Below are positions 50,499-59,511 of a stretch of DNA of 64,000 nt, piece by piece (within the stretch, counting starts at the first letter, position 1; every line of letters starts with the position of its first letter). The position numbers and the translations under genes were made by a program. Where the stretch lies: positions 47,203 through 111,202 of the IMG/VR virus record IMGVR_UViG_3300025072_002799, one strand, 5' to 3'. Source of the DNA: a virus. The notes beneath the pieces are model-generated. The model saw only the letters and a program-made list of their open reading frames with translations, ran no database searches and was not told the origin of the DNA.

Positions 50499-51374
50499 AT
50501 GGATTTCTCTAAATGGCTAACAATAACAGAAGCTAAGTCTGACAAGATAATCGTATATCACGGAACGGTTTACGACAATCTAAGCGGTATAATGTCTCAA
50601 GGTCTTATCCCAGCGCCACCAAAAAGAGCTTGGGGGAAAGATGATGATACAAGTTATTATTCTGCCAGCAGAAAATCATTAGAAGGTATCTACGTAACAA
50701 CAAACCTTATGACTGCTGTAAGTTCCACAAGCAATGCCGCTAATCGTGGAAAAGATGGAATAATTGTCATTGCTGAAGTGCAACCAAAGACTGGATTTGT
50801 AGACGAAGATGACATGAACATGTTCGTTTCTGCTGCCCCAAATGAATACATTGTTAAACTTATTCATGTTGCCATTCAATCAAAGTCAAAAGATCCAATA
50901 GTAGAAAAATATTTTGACAAATACAAAGACAATCTAAAACATAAATTATCTGAATTAGTCAAAGACCCTCATCCAAGTATGATGAAAAGGCTTAGTCCTC
51001 TATTCTGGCAACTTTTTGTTAAATCCATAGCTAGACAAATGGTGTATGTTGATAAACGTACTTTCAAATATGATTATCCAGGCATACGAATACCAGACAA
51101 GGCTACAGCAGAAAAAGACTTCCTTAGAATAAAAGAAGAACTTACAAAAACATTAAAAATGTTTGCAAATCCTGCAAATCTAAAGGATGAAGGATTTAAT
51201 TTTACGACCCGTATTATGGAGCCAATAAGGTTCTCTGGGGCGAATAAAATTATTGCAATTGTGTCATATCCAAGAAGCGACGATCCACCAGAAGTTCTAT
51301 ACGGAACAGTCCCAGGAAAGTTTATAAAAGACTATGAGCAAGTGATTGGTAAATGGAAACCTAAGACAGAATAG
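50499..51374 (+). CDS. ADP-ribosyltransferase-like protein with capsid-targeting-like N-terminus
   Basis: 291 residues. MDFSKWLTITEA fits the shared motif with ITE as the (I/L)xE site. IIVYHGTVYDNLSGIMSQGLIP is the first strand-helix of the ART fold (Y/H-G-T ... G-L), and GIYVTTNLMTAVSST the second. The catalytic glutamate is not certain. T4 injects the ART Alt with its DNA to modify host RNA polymerase; a parallel is inferred. It converges on the oxidoreductase gene by 14 bases. Confidence 0.65.
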   Translation: MDFSKWLTITEAKSDKIIVYHGTVYDNLSGIMSQGLIPAPPKRAWGKDDDTSYYSASRKSLEGIYVTTNLMTAVSSTSNAANRGKDGIIVIAEVQPKTGFVDEDDMNMFVSAAPNEYIVKLIHVAIQSKSKDPIVEKYFDKYKDNLKHKLSELVKDPHPSMMKRLSPLFWQLFVKSIARQMVYVDKRTFKYDYPGIRIPDKATAEKDFLRIKEELTKTLKMFANPANLKDEGFNFTTRIMEPIRFSGANKIIAIVSYPRSDDPPEVLYGTVPGKFIKDYEQVIGKWKPKTE

Positions 51375-52953
51375 CCTCTGCTGCATTTTTCCCACACGCT
51401 CCAACTACACCGCCACCAGGACTGGTTGCCGCTCCGCATAGATACAGCCCTTTAAGGGGCGTTTTATATTTTGATCTAAATGGACCCATTTGATGTGGTA
51501 TCATTGAACCTTGGAATATGTTTCCTCCGGTCATGCCATAAGTTCTCTCTATGTCAAGAGGTGTTAAGACGTGATGGTGAAGTATTCTCTCTCTGATGTC
51601 TGGGGCGTACTCCTCTAATGTGTCAATGCAAGTATTATAAAACGCCCTCTTGACATCATCATCATCCCAACTCATTCCGTCCAAGTGATATGGAGCATAT
51701 TGAACAAACATTTGCATCACATGATGTCCTTCTGGAGCCAAAGTTGGATCTACGACAGAAGGAGTTGTTATTTCAAGAACTGGTCTTCTGCTAAACCTTC
51801 CCATTCTTGCATCATGGTATGCTTGCTCGATGTACTTCAAATCGGGGGAAATGTGTATTGTTCCATTGTAACAGCCTTCTCTAGATTCCCGTCTTTCCAT
51901 GCCAGCAAATTTAGGCAATCCTTTAATTGCCATATTGACTTTCGCACTGGCGGAAGAGTAGTCAATGTTATTGACTCGTCTTACATATGATTCAGGGAAA
52001 TTCTCTGGGTTTGCCCATCTCATTGTGGTTGTTGCATCTACACTTGAAATTATATTTTTGGCACTCAAAGTTCTTGGAATCATTCTTTCGCCAGCATCTT
52101 TGACTCCAACTCCAACTGCCCTTCCTTTCTCGACATCTATCGCTGTTACTTCATGATTAAGTAAAATATCAACGCCCAAGTCTTTGCATGTTTTTTCAAG
52201 AGCATCGGCTAATCCTCCCATTCCTCCCTCTATGTATCCCCAAATCCCTCTCTGTCCACCAGCCTCGCCCATAACATGATGAAGCAAAATGTAAGAGGAG
52301 CCTGGATTGCTAGGGGATGTAAAAGATCCAATGATTGCATCGCCAGCCAATGATGCTTTTAATACATCACTTTTAAACCAACGATTCAAAATTGTTGCAG
52401 CATCACCAGTAAGGACTTCAATTGCCTCAGGTATTTTATCGCCCAATCTGCCGAATTTACGCAGCATATTCAAAGCTTGTATGCCAGCTTTTATTTTTTT
52501 AAAAACGCCCTTAGCCATAATATCAGGTGGTGCTTGCATAGCCATTGGCTCAATCACTTCTGCAAGATTTGTAAGTTCTTCCTCATACTTAGCATATGCA
52601 TCAGCATCAGGAGCACTATAGAATGATATTTCTTTATGGTTCTGCTCCTGATCTCCACTTAAAAGAAGACCTGGACCATTAAGATCTGGGGTAAAAGAAG
52701 ATGGATTTCTAGGAAGTATTTTAAGACCATTTTCCACAAGCCTTAAATCTTCCATTATTTCAGGAAGAAAAAGACTTATTACATAGGCTGCGGGAGATAT
52801 TTTATATCCAGGCCATAATTCCTCAGTTGAAGAACAGCCTCCTAAAATATGTCTTTTTTCAAGAACGCAGACTTTTTGACCAGATTTGGCAAGATATGCC
52901 GCAGTGACCAAACCGTTATGACCACCGCCTAAAATTATTGAATCGTATTTCAT
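51361..52953 (-). CDS. PYROXD2/phytoene-desaturase-like FAD oxidoreductase
   Basis: 530 residues, full family length. The N-terminal FAD-binding motif is IILGGGHNGLVTAAYLAKSG ... VCVLEKRHILGGCS (GxGxxG, then E and GG), and the C-terminus has GLYLCGAATSPGGGVVGACGKNAAEAI, as in NAD(P)/FAD-dependent amine-oxidase-type enzymes. The middle (GGMGGLADALEKTCKDLGVDILLNHEVTAI) matches the same family. Substrate unknown; PYROXD2-type and carotenoid desaturases are relatives. A metabolic gene of this type is highly unusual in a phage. Confidence 0.85.
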   Translation of the reverse strand: MKYDSIILGGGHNGLVTAAYLAKSGQKVCVLEKRHILGGCSSTEELWPGYKISPAAYVISLFLPEIMEDLRLVENGLKILPRNPSSFTPDLNGPGLLLSGDQEQNHKEISFYSAPDADAYAKYEEELTNLAEVIEPMAMQAPPDIMAKGVFKKIKAGIQALNMLRKFGRLGDKIPEAIEVLTGDAATILNRWFKSDVLKASLAGDAIIGSFTSPSNPGSSYILLHHVMGEAGGQRGIWGYIEGGMGGLADALEKTCKDLGVDILLNHEVTAIDVEKGRAVGVGVKDAGERMIPRTLSAKNIISSVDATTTMRWANPENFPESYVRRVNNIDYSSASAKVNMAIKGLPKFAGMERRESREGCYNGTIHISPDLKYIEQAYHDARMGRFSRRPVLEITTPSVVDPTLAPEGHHVMQMFVQYAPYHLDGMSWDDDDVKRAFYNTCIDTLEEYAPDIRERILHHHVLTPLDIERTYGMTGGNIFQGSMIPHQMGPFRSKYKTPLKGLYLCGAATSPGGGVVGACGKNAAEAILS

Positions 52954-52995
52954 ACCTTAATTATAGCAAGTCTAGGCACAAAAAAAAAGACCATT

Positions 52996-53436
52996 TTAGT
53001 CGAAGGCAATATTTAAATCACCAATGGCAAATTTGAATGTATCGCCACTTCCTACTGCTTTTGAAGCAGTCAAAGTACCGTAAAGAAGCATGTTTCCAGC
53101 ATCGTAAGTCGCACTATCGCAAATTGCAATTGCAACGATAGTTCCCCAAGATCCCGAAGCCTGTGGAAATGCTATCTCTGACAAGTTATCAGTTTCACCT
53201 TGAGTTCCAGCAGATGGATCAGACCAATTAGCGTCCAATGGATTCAAAGTCTGTCTTGCGTAAGAGTTTGAATTTGGAACTTCGACGCCAGTTCCAGTTG
53301 TAAATTGACCATCATCGGTTTCTGCTGCACCAGTAGTCAACAACGCAATAGAAAGAACTGTGGGCTTTGTGAATGAGCTTGTTCTAAAAATGTGCGTCAG
53401 CAACTCTTCTTCTAAATAATCGCTCATATCAGACAT
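52996..53436 (-). CDS. Virion structural protein, paralogue of 19386
   Basis: 146 residues. DYLEEELLTHIFRTSSFTKPTVLSIALLT at the start, then NSYARQTLNPLDANW and the shared FPQASGSWGTIVAIAI / SGDTFKFAIGDLNIAF pattern. It lies just upstream of the giant repeat protein on the opposite strand. Small beta-rich virion accessory protein by inference. Confidence 0.7.
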   Translation of the reverse strand: MSDMSDYLEEELLTHIFRTSSFTKPTVLSIALLTTGAAETDDGQFTTGTGVEVPNSNSYARQTLNPLDANWSDPSAGTQGETDNLSEIAFPQASGSWGTIVAIAICDSATYDAGNMLLYGTLTASKAVGSGDTFKFAIGDLNIAFD

Positions 53437-53508
53437 AATTAATCACCTTTGGTTATACTCTTTATACCATATATATATTGCATAAACTTATTTTTGTTTG
53501 GATAATAA

Positions 53509-56500
53509 ATGGCTGCTGGTGACTTTCTAATTCGGCGTAACAACGCAGAGACAACGAATATACCCAATGCGGGTACGAACGTTGATGTCACTTGGGATAC
53601 CGAGGTCAAGGACAAGGGCAGCACTCTTACTTATTCTGCTGGTGAGATCACGGTTCCTGATACCGGACCTTATCTCATTATCTATAATGAAGAGTTCGCT
53701 ACTACAGAAACCACCAATAATGAACGTATCGAGATGCAAGGAGAAATCCTCATCAACGGTTCGCCAATCATGGGTGGGCGTGGTCAAGATTATATCAGAA
53801 AGGGTCAACAGGGGCATCAAGAGTGTGTTGTAAGTGGAGCATCAATTACTGAGCTTACTGCCAGTGACACAATTCAAATCAGGTTCTATAGAACCGACTC
53901 TTCGCCTGATGTTGCTGTCGATAGAGTCCCGCTTAAAGGTGGTTTGCAGGTTCTACAGTTAGACGATACCCACAACTACGGCATCTACTCTAAGACTACA
54001 TCCACTGCATTTACCACCACATTCACGGACGTTGCATGGGACAACACTATTCGACAAGATACTGGATTCACTAGGACTGGCGGAAGCATCGACATCGCCA
54101 ATGCCGGACGATACGTTGTCACCATCGGCTGCGACCTTACTAGAACAGATAACAGCACAAGAGTTTTAGCAAATACCAAGTTGCAATTGGATGCCGTTAC
54201 TGTAGCTGGAACTAGATCTTCTTGTTACATGCGTGGAAGTCAGGGTGGCGACAGTTCTAACGATGGTGCTTTGAATGGGATATGGATTATAGATGTGGCG
54301 GCAGGCGAAGATTTAACCCTTCAAATATTCCACAACAGTAACACTCCCGCAACAACCGCCACAGCTAATATGGAAATCTCCATCTGGCAACTTCCAGCAG
54401 ATAGTGAAGAGATCATAGTTGAAGCTACGACTGGTGATATGAATGCTGTCGGGACATTCACATGGGACACAAATCCAGTCATCGACACAGGATCGTTCAC
54501 ACATACCGTTGCAACCGCACCAATCGAAGTCGATGAAGACAACGATTACCTATTTGTCGCAACTACTGTCAGAGTCAACACTGTTACCGTCACTCGCGTG
54601 TCACCAGAACACGCTCTAGCCGTTGATGGCACTAGAGTGCAATACGGAATGGGCGGCGTCTTTCTTAGAGAATCTGCAACATCAAGAGGATCTATAACGG
54701 CAGCGGCGATTCTGCCTCTCACAGCAGGGCAAGAAGTTACCGTTGATGTCGCTAGGTTTTCCACCACAACTACTGCCGTTGCTAATGAGCGTGGACAGTT
54801 CGCAGCTATTAATCTTGGCAAGGCATTTCCTTCTGGGGAAGAACATCTTGGAGAAGTTGATGTGGCAGGCGTTGGAGACGTTACATCAGACGCCTCAATA
54901 GATCGCTTTGTTGATATTGGCATTGATGGAACTGGAACAGTTGATGCTTCTGCTAATGTTGATTTAGGTGGCGAAATAATACTTGATGGTGCTGGCACAG
55001 TTGATGCTACTGGAACTGTGTCAACCTCTGTTGTTGTTAATGGAGAAACAACCATTGATGGCACAGGAACAATTGATGCAGGTGCTATAACTGATCTTGT
55101 TGGGGATTCAACTCTTTGTGGCATAGGCATCATTGGAGAGGTGTGTGAGTTTGACGAATCTTTCAGTAGTGCGTTTCAAATTTGCGAACTATCTGGAGTT
55201 ACTGGAAGAGTTGATCGCGGAGGAGAGACAACGCTTGAAGGAACAGGAACACTTGATGTTAGTGCTTCTGTTGACCTTGGCGCAGACATTGACTTGGATG
55301 GAACAGGCGTATTAGATGCAACCGCTTCTATTGACCGCTTTGTTGACATTGATCTTGAAGGAACAGGAACACTTGATGTTAGTGCTTCTGTTGACCGCTT
55401 TGCAGAAATAACCCTAGACGGATCTGGGACTGTAAATGCAGATGCTTTGGTGGAACTTGCTGGGGATGTTGATCTTAATGGAGTTGCATTAGTTGATCCA
55501 ACTGCTTCTATTGATCGCTTTGTAGAAATTGACATAGACGGAACAGGAACATTAGACGTTACTGCTTCCGTTGACCTTGGTGCAGATGTTGACATTAATG
55601 GAATAGGATCTATAGGAACCACAGCCTCCATTGATCGCTTTGTTGAAATTAACATTAATGGAACTGGAACAATTGTTGCAGATGCAACAGTTGATGCTGC
55701 GGCAGAGATTCTTGGCGAAGTTGATCTTGAAGGAACAGGAACATTAGACGTTACTGCTTCAATTGATCGCTTTGTTGACATTGACATTGAAGGAACAGGA
55801 ACATTAGATTCCACGGCTTCTGTTGATCGCTTTGCAGATGCAACGCTTGAAGGAACAGGAACATTAGACGTTACTGCTTCTGCTGAATTTGGTGCTGAGA
55901 TAAACCTTGATGGGACTGGCGTATTAAACGCTGATGCTTCTGTTGATCGCTTTGCTGACATTGATCTTGATGGAATTGGAACACTAAATACAACTGCCTC
56001 TGTTGATCGCTTTGCTGACATTGATCTTGAAGGAATAGGGATATTAGATGTTGTCGCTTCTGTTGATCGTTTTGCAGACACAACACTTAATGGAACAGGC
56101 GTTATAGATGCAAATGCTTCTGTTAGGTTGTGTGCCAGCACAACTCTTTCTGGTTCAGGAGTCATTAATGCAACTGCAACTTTAGATACGGCAATCCAAA
56201 ATGGAGAAATAAACCTTCTTGGAGTCGCCAACATTGTAGCTGCTGCCACGGCTGATTTTGAGGCAGACACTACGCTAAATGGAACTGCATCAATTAATGC
56301 AAATGCCACCCTCGTAAAAGACCCAACTATCCCTCCAAGCCCTCAGTTGCCTCCACAAGGGTTCCCAGGAGATTTCGCCAATAGTCTTGGTGTTGGACCT
56401 GGAATACCGCTAGGGGTTGTGTCTGGCAATCTTAGGAAAGATATATGCCGAGATCCAAATGATGCTATAACTATCAAATTTAAGTATAAAAATAATATAT

Positions 56501-56622
56501 ATTCTCAAACGAACACTAAGAACGGCTGTATAGATATTGGTATAGAGAATATTAAAATAGCACCCAAAAAGAGATCTGAGTCGGGTATTAAAATAAGAAT
56601 TAACGAATTGCAAAAGGTTTAA
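53509..56622 (+). CDS. Giant repeat virion fibre protein
   Basis: 1037 residues. Residues ~1-435 hold three related ~130-residue beta domains, each with a strand like VTWDTEV / VAWDNTI / FTWDTNP and a later G-(P/R)-YL/YV strand, similar to C1q/TNF-like jelly rolls. Residues ~445-935 are about 20 repeats of ~20-23 residues of the form DxxxxGTGTLDxxASVDRFADI. The C-terminus (935-1037) has a Pro-rich linker and a basic end. A long beta-solenoid shaft with globular heads fits a receptor fibre; this is inference. Confidence 0.85.
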   Translation: MAAGDFLIRRNNAETTNIPNAGTNVDVTWDTEVKDKGSTLTYSAGEITVPDTGPYLIIYNEEFATTETTNNERIEMQGEILINGSPIMGGRGQDYIRKGQQGHQECVVSGASITELTASDTIQIRFYRTDSSPDVAVDRVPLKGGLQVLQLDDTHNYGIYSKTTSTAFTTTFTDVAWDNTIRQDTGFTRTGGSIDIANAGRYVVTIGCDLTRTDNSTRVLANTKLQLDAVTVAGTRSSCYMRGSQGGDSSNDGALNGIWIIDVAAGEDLTLQIFHNSNTPATTATANMEISIWQLPADSEEIIVEATTGDMNAVGTFTWDTNPVIDTGSFTHTVATAPIEVDEDNDYLFVATTVRVNTVTVTRVSPEHALAVDGTRVQYGMGGVFLRESATSRGSITAAAILPLTAGQEVTVDVARFSTTTTAVANERGQFAAINLGKAFPSGEEHLGEVDVAGVGDVTSDASIDRFVDIGIDGTGTVDASANVDLGGEIILDGAGTVDATGTVSTSVVVNGETTIDGTGTIDAGAITDLVGDSTLCGIGIIGEVCEFDESFSSAFQICELSGVTGRVDRGGETTLEGTGTLDVSASVDLGADIDLDGTGVLDATASIDRFVDIDLEGTGTLDVSASVDRFAEITLDGSGTVNADALVELAGDVDLNGVALVDPTASIDRFVEIDIDGTGTLDVTASVDLGADVDINGIGSIGTTASIDRFVEININGTGTIVADATVDAAAEILGEVDLEGTGTLDVTASIDRFVDIDIEGTGTLDSTASVDRFADATLEGTGTLDVTASAEFGAEINLDGTGVLNADASVDRFADIDLDGIGTLNTTASVDRFADIDLEGIGILDVVASVDRFADTTLNGTGVIDANASVRLCASTTLSGSGVINATATLDTAIQNGEINLLGVANIVAAATADFEADTTLNGTASINANATLVKDPTIPPSPQLPPQGFPGDFANSLGVGPGIPLGVVSGNLRKDICRDPNDAITIKFKYKNNIYSQTNTKNGCIDIGIENIKIAPKKRSESGIKIRINELQKV
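54850..56310 (+). repeat. Protein repeat array, GTGTLDxxASVDRFADI-type
   Basis: About 20 imperfect units of roughly 60-69 bp code for strand-turn-strand repeats; shared DNA blocks such as GGAACAGGAACA recur. Both codon drift and near-identical stretches are present, so the array is old but still exchanging sequence. The opposite strand is open here only because of the repeat. Confidence 0.85.
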
Positions 56623-56625
56623 TCC

Positions 56626-57327
56626 GTGGACAACAACATTATTTACAAGAATAAGGGCGAAACCTTTAAATGTAATTTCGACATTGATGGAGCATCAATT
56701 GATGACATTGCTGTACGACTTTGCTTAGAGTTCGGTGACAACAAAAACATGTTTTTCTATGGAAACATAGACGAAAAAGGAAATTGCGATGTCCACATTC
56801 CTCGTCTAAGTGAATTAGAAGACAAGTCTGGCAAAATGGTAATTGAAGCTATTGTTGATTCAACATACTTCAGATTGTATGAATGTCATGTTGAGTTGAA
56901 AAATTCCGTGAATGTCAAAATGAAGCAGATGGAAGGAACTTTCTTTCAAGATCGTGGTCCAACTAAAGAAGCGAAAATTCAACTTTCTGGGCTAGAAAGA
57001 GATACGCCAGCAGCAGAAAAGAGCCAAATTGTGCAAGAAGATAATAAGGGCGAAGAAAAAGAAATTAAAAAGCCTTCTTCAGGGTATAAATGGGGATACA
57101 AAGAAGAGGACAAGCCAAAATCTAAGCCAGAGATTAAAGAAGAGGCTACTTTGACAAAAGAAGATGCTACGAATCCCTACACAAGAGCAAAACACAATGG
57201 CTATGTAAGCCCAAAGCGTGAAAAAAAGGTCGTAGAGGCGCATGATGAGGCGCATGACGAGTCGCATGATAAAAGCCAAGGTTTTAGAAAATTTGAAGAC
57301 TTCTTGACATCTAATAATTTAAAGTGA
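56626..57327 (+). CDS. Virion-associated protein with charged linker
   Basis: 233 residues from a GTG at 56626. A compact N-terminal beta domain (GETFKCNFDIDGASIDDIAVRLCLEFGDNKNMFFYGNIDEKGNCDVHIPRLSEL) is followed by a long Glu/Lys linker and EAHDEAHDESHDKSQ repeats. It ends FRKFEDFLTSNN, an aromatic-rich tail that resembles the head-targeting motif but at the C-terminus. It directly follows the fibre gene and may be its chaperone or attachment partner. Confidence 0.65.
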   Translation: MDNNIIYKNKGETFKCNFDIDGASIDDIAVRLCLEFGDNKNMFFYGNIDEKGNCDVHIPRLSELEDKSGKMVIEAIVDSTYFRLYECHVELKNSVNVKMKQMEGTFFQDRGPTKEAKIQLSGLERDTPAAEKSQIVQEDNKGEEKEIKKPSSGYKWGYKEEDKPKSKPEIKEEATLTKEDATNPYTRAKHNGYVSPKREKKVVEAHDEAHDESHDKSQGFRKFEDFLTSNNLK

Positions 57328-57330
57328 ACC

Positions 57331-57349
57331 GTCCAACTAATCGTTGAAC
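57331..57349 (-). other. Hairpin downstream of the TnpB relic
   Basis: GTTCAAC / GTTGGAC, seven pairs including a G-U, with loop GATTA, lies 82 bases past the relic's stop. TnpB elements end in such hairpins (right end and guide-RNA scaffold), so it may be a trace of the old transposon end. It could also simply be a weak terminator for the plus-strand gene. Confidence 0.3.
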
Positions 57350-57430
57350 TTCATGCTTCACAGACAATTGGTTATTGCTAACTCTTACATCGTCTCCACA
57401 TGTGTAATCGACTGTCCCAGCCGATGTGTT

Positions 57431-57583
57431 TTAGTTTAATCCTTCATCAAGAATATTTTTTGCTGCGTTCAAGTCACGATCTAATTCATGACCATTGGCG
57501 CAAGTCCATTTTCTGTCTGAAAGTTTTAACTCTTGATTTATCCAACCACAAACATTACATGTTTTTCGGCTACCTTTCAAACT
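57431..57583 (-). pseudogene. TnpB C-terminal zinc-ribbon/RuvC relic
   Basis: An open frame of 50 codons with no start reads, in the minus strand, [24 protein letters not shown], then [26 protein letters not shown] and a stop. CxxCG, the second zinc knuckle (C-A-N-G-H) and [10 protein letters not shown] are the TnpB/OrfB zinc ribbon and RuvC-III aspartate. The rest of the gene is missing; its 5' end is replaced by the HTH gene in another frame. It is a clear remnant of an IS605/IS607-type accessory gene. Confidence 0.85.
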
Positions 57584-58110
57584 TCAAACGAGCGGGCGGT
57601 TTGAGTTAATCCATCTTCCGATTCTACGGCAAATCTAAGTTTGCCTTTAATGGTATCATTGACAAACGTAACGTTTATCTTTTCCATTGGATCAAATGCG
57701 CCAAAAAGAGAATGAAACAACCCCTCCATTTGTAGAGGGGTTGTCCCATTGATTAGGATCTGTTGAGCAGCCATGCTCTGTTTACGGATTGCATTTACAT
57801 CACTTTCCTTGTATCTCCGATGATTTCCTTCAGTTCTCTCAGGGATAAGCTTCCCTTTTTCCTCCCAGTTGCGCACAGTTTGCTGTGATACGCCGAGAAT
57901 ATCAGCAACATCATTAATGGTTAGGTGACGGTCCTCGTTGCACTCGTCTTTAATGACTTGTTGGATATGAAGATTTTTATGCTTGGTGTCGGGGTCGTTA
58001 TATAAATTTTTACGCCCCTCTGCAAGCATATCTTTTCTGGCTTTAGCTGATGCTTCAGCCATTTCTGGGATAATGAGATCAATCTCATCTTCGATTTTTT
58101 TAGAAGGCAT
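57577..58110 (-). CDS. MerR-type HTH regulator
   Basis: 177 residues from the ATG at 58110 with AGGAG upstream. The winged-helix region ([46 protein letters not shown], ~67-112) is the MerR/excisionase type, in which RTEGNHRRY is the wing. The N-terminal 60 residues are helical and the C-terminal 60 residues ([22 protein letters not shown]) are a small beta domain. No recombinase domain is present. It could bind the palindrome upstream of the CRISPR nuclease, but this is untested. Confidence 0.8.
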   Translation of the reverse strand: MPSKKIEDEIDLIIPEMAEASAKARKDMLAEGRKNLYNDPDTKHKNLHIQQVIKDECNEDRHLTINDVADILGVSQQTVRNWEEKGKLIPERTEGNHRRYKESDVNAIRKQSMAAQQILINGTTPLQMEGLFHSLFGAFDPMEKINVTFVNDTIKGKLRFAVESEDGLTQTARSFEV

Positions 58111-58222
58111 TCCGCCATCTCCTATTCTAATTGACACTATTATATAGTAAGACTTTTAGAATATTTGTAAAAAAATCTACAATTTATTAAATTAATGTAA
58201 AATACTTGAAATGTAAATTACA

Positions 58223-58846
58223 TCAATCATCCATTATGGCAGCTAATGCTGGGTGAGTTGGAACTGTCCTAGTTCCCGTTTTCACTTGATGCACCTGTCT
58301 TGCTAACGGAGACTGCCTTATTTCTGGCTCTTTTTTACTTTTAAGCATTTGAGCAATTGGATCTTCAGGATCGCTAGATTCGCCTCCAGGCTTAAACATT
58401 CCCTTAAGACGACGCATTGTGTTTTTGGTAGCAAGAGCAGAACGCTCTCTGTCGGCTTGCTCTGAGTCTCGTGAAGCAGCTAATCGTCCACGTCTTCGTG
58501 ATTCACGACCAACCTTACTTGCTGGCATACTGACCCATAATCTACGCCCTTTAAGCTGCTTTTGACGATCATGAGAAATGTCAGATGGATCTTTTTCAAA
58601 GAACTGAGACAATTTAACTAATTCGTGTTTTTGGCTTCCCAAGATCTGCACAACAACATCTACTTTTCCGACTTCTTTTACTATGCCGTAATTAGATGTT
58701 TTTCGTGATGGGAATTCAACAATGTCACCTTTGTCCATTGTCATTCTAACATCATCTGCGTGATCTAAGTCTTTTCGCACTGCGTTTGTAGACGCCTCTG
58801 TAATGCTTAGCCATTCTGCAAATGACATGTTTGTTTCTTCGTTCAT
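58223..58846 (-). CDS. Putative injected basic protein with capsid-targeting-like N-terminus
   Basis: 207 residues. After MNEETN comes MSFAEWLSITEA, the shared motif with ITE as the (I/L)xE site. A small beta barrel (KGDIVEFPSRKTSNYGIVKEVGKVDVVVQILG, ~35-70) is of the KOW/SH3 type, followed by an Arg/Lys-rich region (ASKVGRESRRRGRLAASRD). DNA or RNA binding is likely. GAGG precedes the start. Confidence 0.7.
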   Translation of the reverse strand: MNEETNMSFAEWLSITEASTNAVRKDLDHADDVRMTMDKGDIVEFPSRKTSNYGIVKEVGKVDVVVQILGSQKHELVKLSQFFEKDPSDISHDRQKQLKGRRLWVSMPASKVGRESRRRGRLAASRDSEQADRERSALATKNTMRRLKGMFKPGGESSDPEDPIAQMLKSKKEPEIRQSPLARQVHQVKTGTRTVPTHPALAAIMDD

Positions 58847-58902
58847 CTCAGAACCTCAAAAAATTTAATATCACTATAGATATGCTTTTGAGTTTACAAA
58901 AA

Positions 58903-59079
58903 TCAACTAGATGCAGTCAAAAACAGCATAATTAAACTAACAGAAAACATCATAAATCCTGGCAAGAGCCACATTACAGCCATTATCGCTGGATCATGTC
59001 CTGGCACACTTTCCACAATGTATTTCCAAAAGAATAAATTGGAAATAATTATAGCAATTATTGACAACAACATCATCAT
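58903..59079 (-). CDS. Two-TM micro-membrane protein
   Basis: 58 residues: MMMLLSIIAIIISNLFFWKYIVES, then a short loop and WLLPGFMMFSVSLIMLFLTASS. The start overlaps the previous gene's stop (TAATG). The helix-loop-helix layout fits small holins, but no lysis gene is nearby. Confidence 0.6.
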   Translation of the reverse strand: MMMLLSIIAIIISNLFFWKYIVESVPGHDPAIMAVMWLLPGFMMFSVSLIMLFLTASS

Positions 59080-59459
59080 TATAATTTGCCTGACTTCTTC
59101 AAGTTTTCATGAAATCCTTCAAGCAAGTTGTCTAATTCTTTATCGTCTAGAGAAAGCCCGCTTGTCAAATCATTCATTGTTTCAACAACAATATTGCAGA
59201 GAGTTAAAAACAAATCATCATCAGATGATTCTTCATTGAAGTGCTTGAGAAGATTAAGAACGCACTCTTGAACAATGTCTTCTTTGTCATAGCCAGAAAC
59301 AAAGTCCATGCTGTATTTTGAATAAATTAAATTTATCAAATCATATAATGCATAACCCAATTCGTTTGGATCATGCCCTAACCACACACTAGTGAGCCAA
59401 CCGTTGACTTTCTTTTTGTGGTTTTTATCGCCTGCTAATTCAAGCCATCTGTTTTTCAT
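59079..59459 (-). CDS. gp55-like late sigma factor candidate
   Basis: 126 residues from the ATG at 59459 with GGAGG upstream. The stretch LGYALYDLINLIYSKYSMDFVSGYDKEDIVQECVLNLLKHFNEES resembles sigma70 region 2 (DIVQEC-hydrophobic-L-K-H-F) and lines up in layout with T4 gp55 (F-x-G-Y ... K-x-E-x-I-x-D-G-I-x-x-x-x-x-x-L-H-N-F). It is shorter than gp55 (185 residues). CATAAATA boxes near gene starts would suit such a factor. The evidence is pattern only. Confidence 0.4.
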   Translation of the reverse strand: MKNRWLELAGDKNHKKKVNGWLTSVWLGHDPNELGYALYDLINLIYSKYSMDFVSGYDKEDIVQECVLNLLKHFNEESSDDDLFLTLCNIVVETMNDLTSGLSLDDKELDNLLEGFHENLKKSGKL

Positions 59460-59503
59460 TTTTCGTCCCTCCATAATTTGAAATGGGACACCTTAGCCTA
59501 ATG

Positions 59504-59511
59504 TATTTATG
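59504..59511 (-). promoter_or_regulatory. Late-promoter-like CATAAATA box
   Basis: Read on the minus strand, CATAAATA lies about 45 bases before the ATG at 59459. It is farther than usual from the start but has the full box. Confidence 0.4.

Noticed and set aside
55176-56309. Long minus-strand open frame of 377 codons opposite the giant fibre
   Set aside because: It mirrors the plus-strand repeats, has low-complexity Ser/Pro/Val composition, and the plus strand has clear domains and a good start.
57577-58110. Intact IS607 transposase
   Set aside because: The HTH is there but no serine recombinase domain; only a TnpB relic follows, so no working element.
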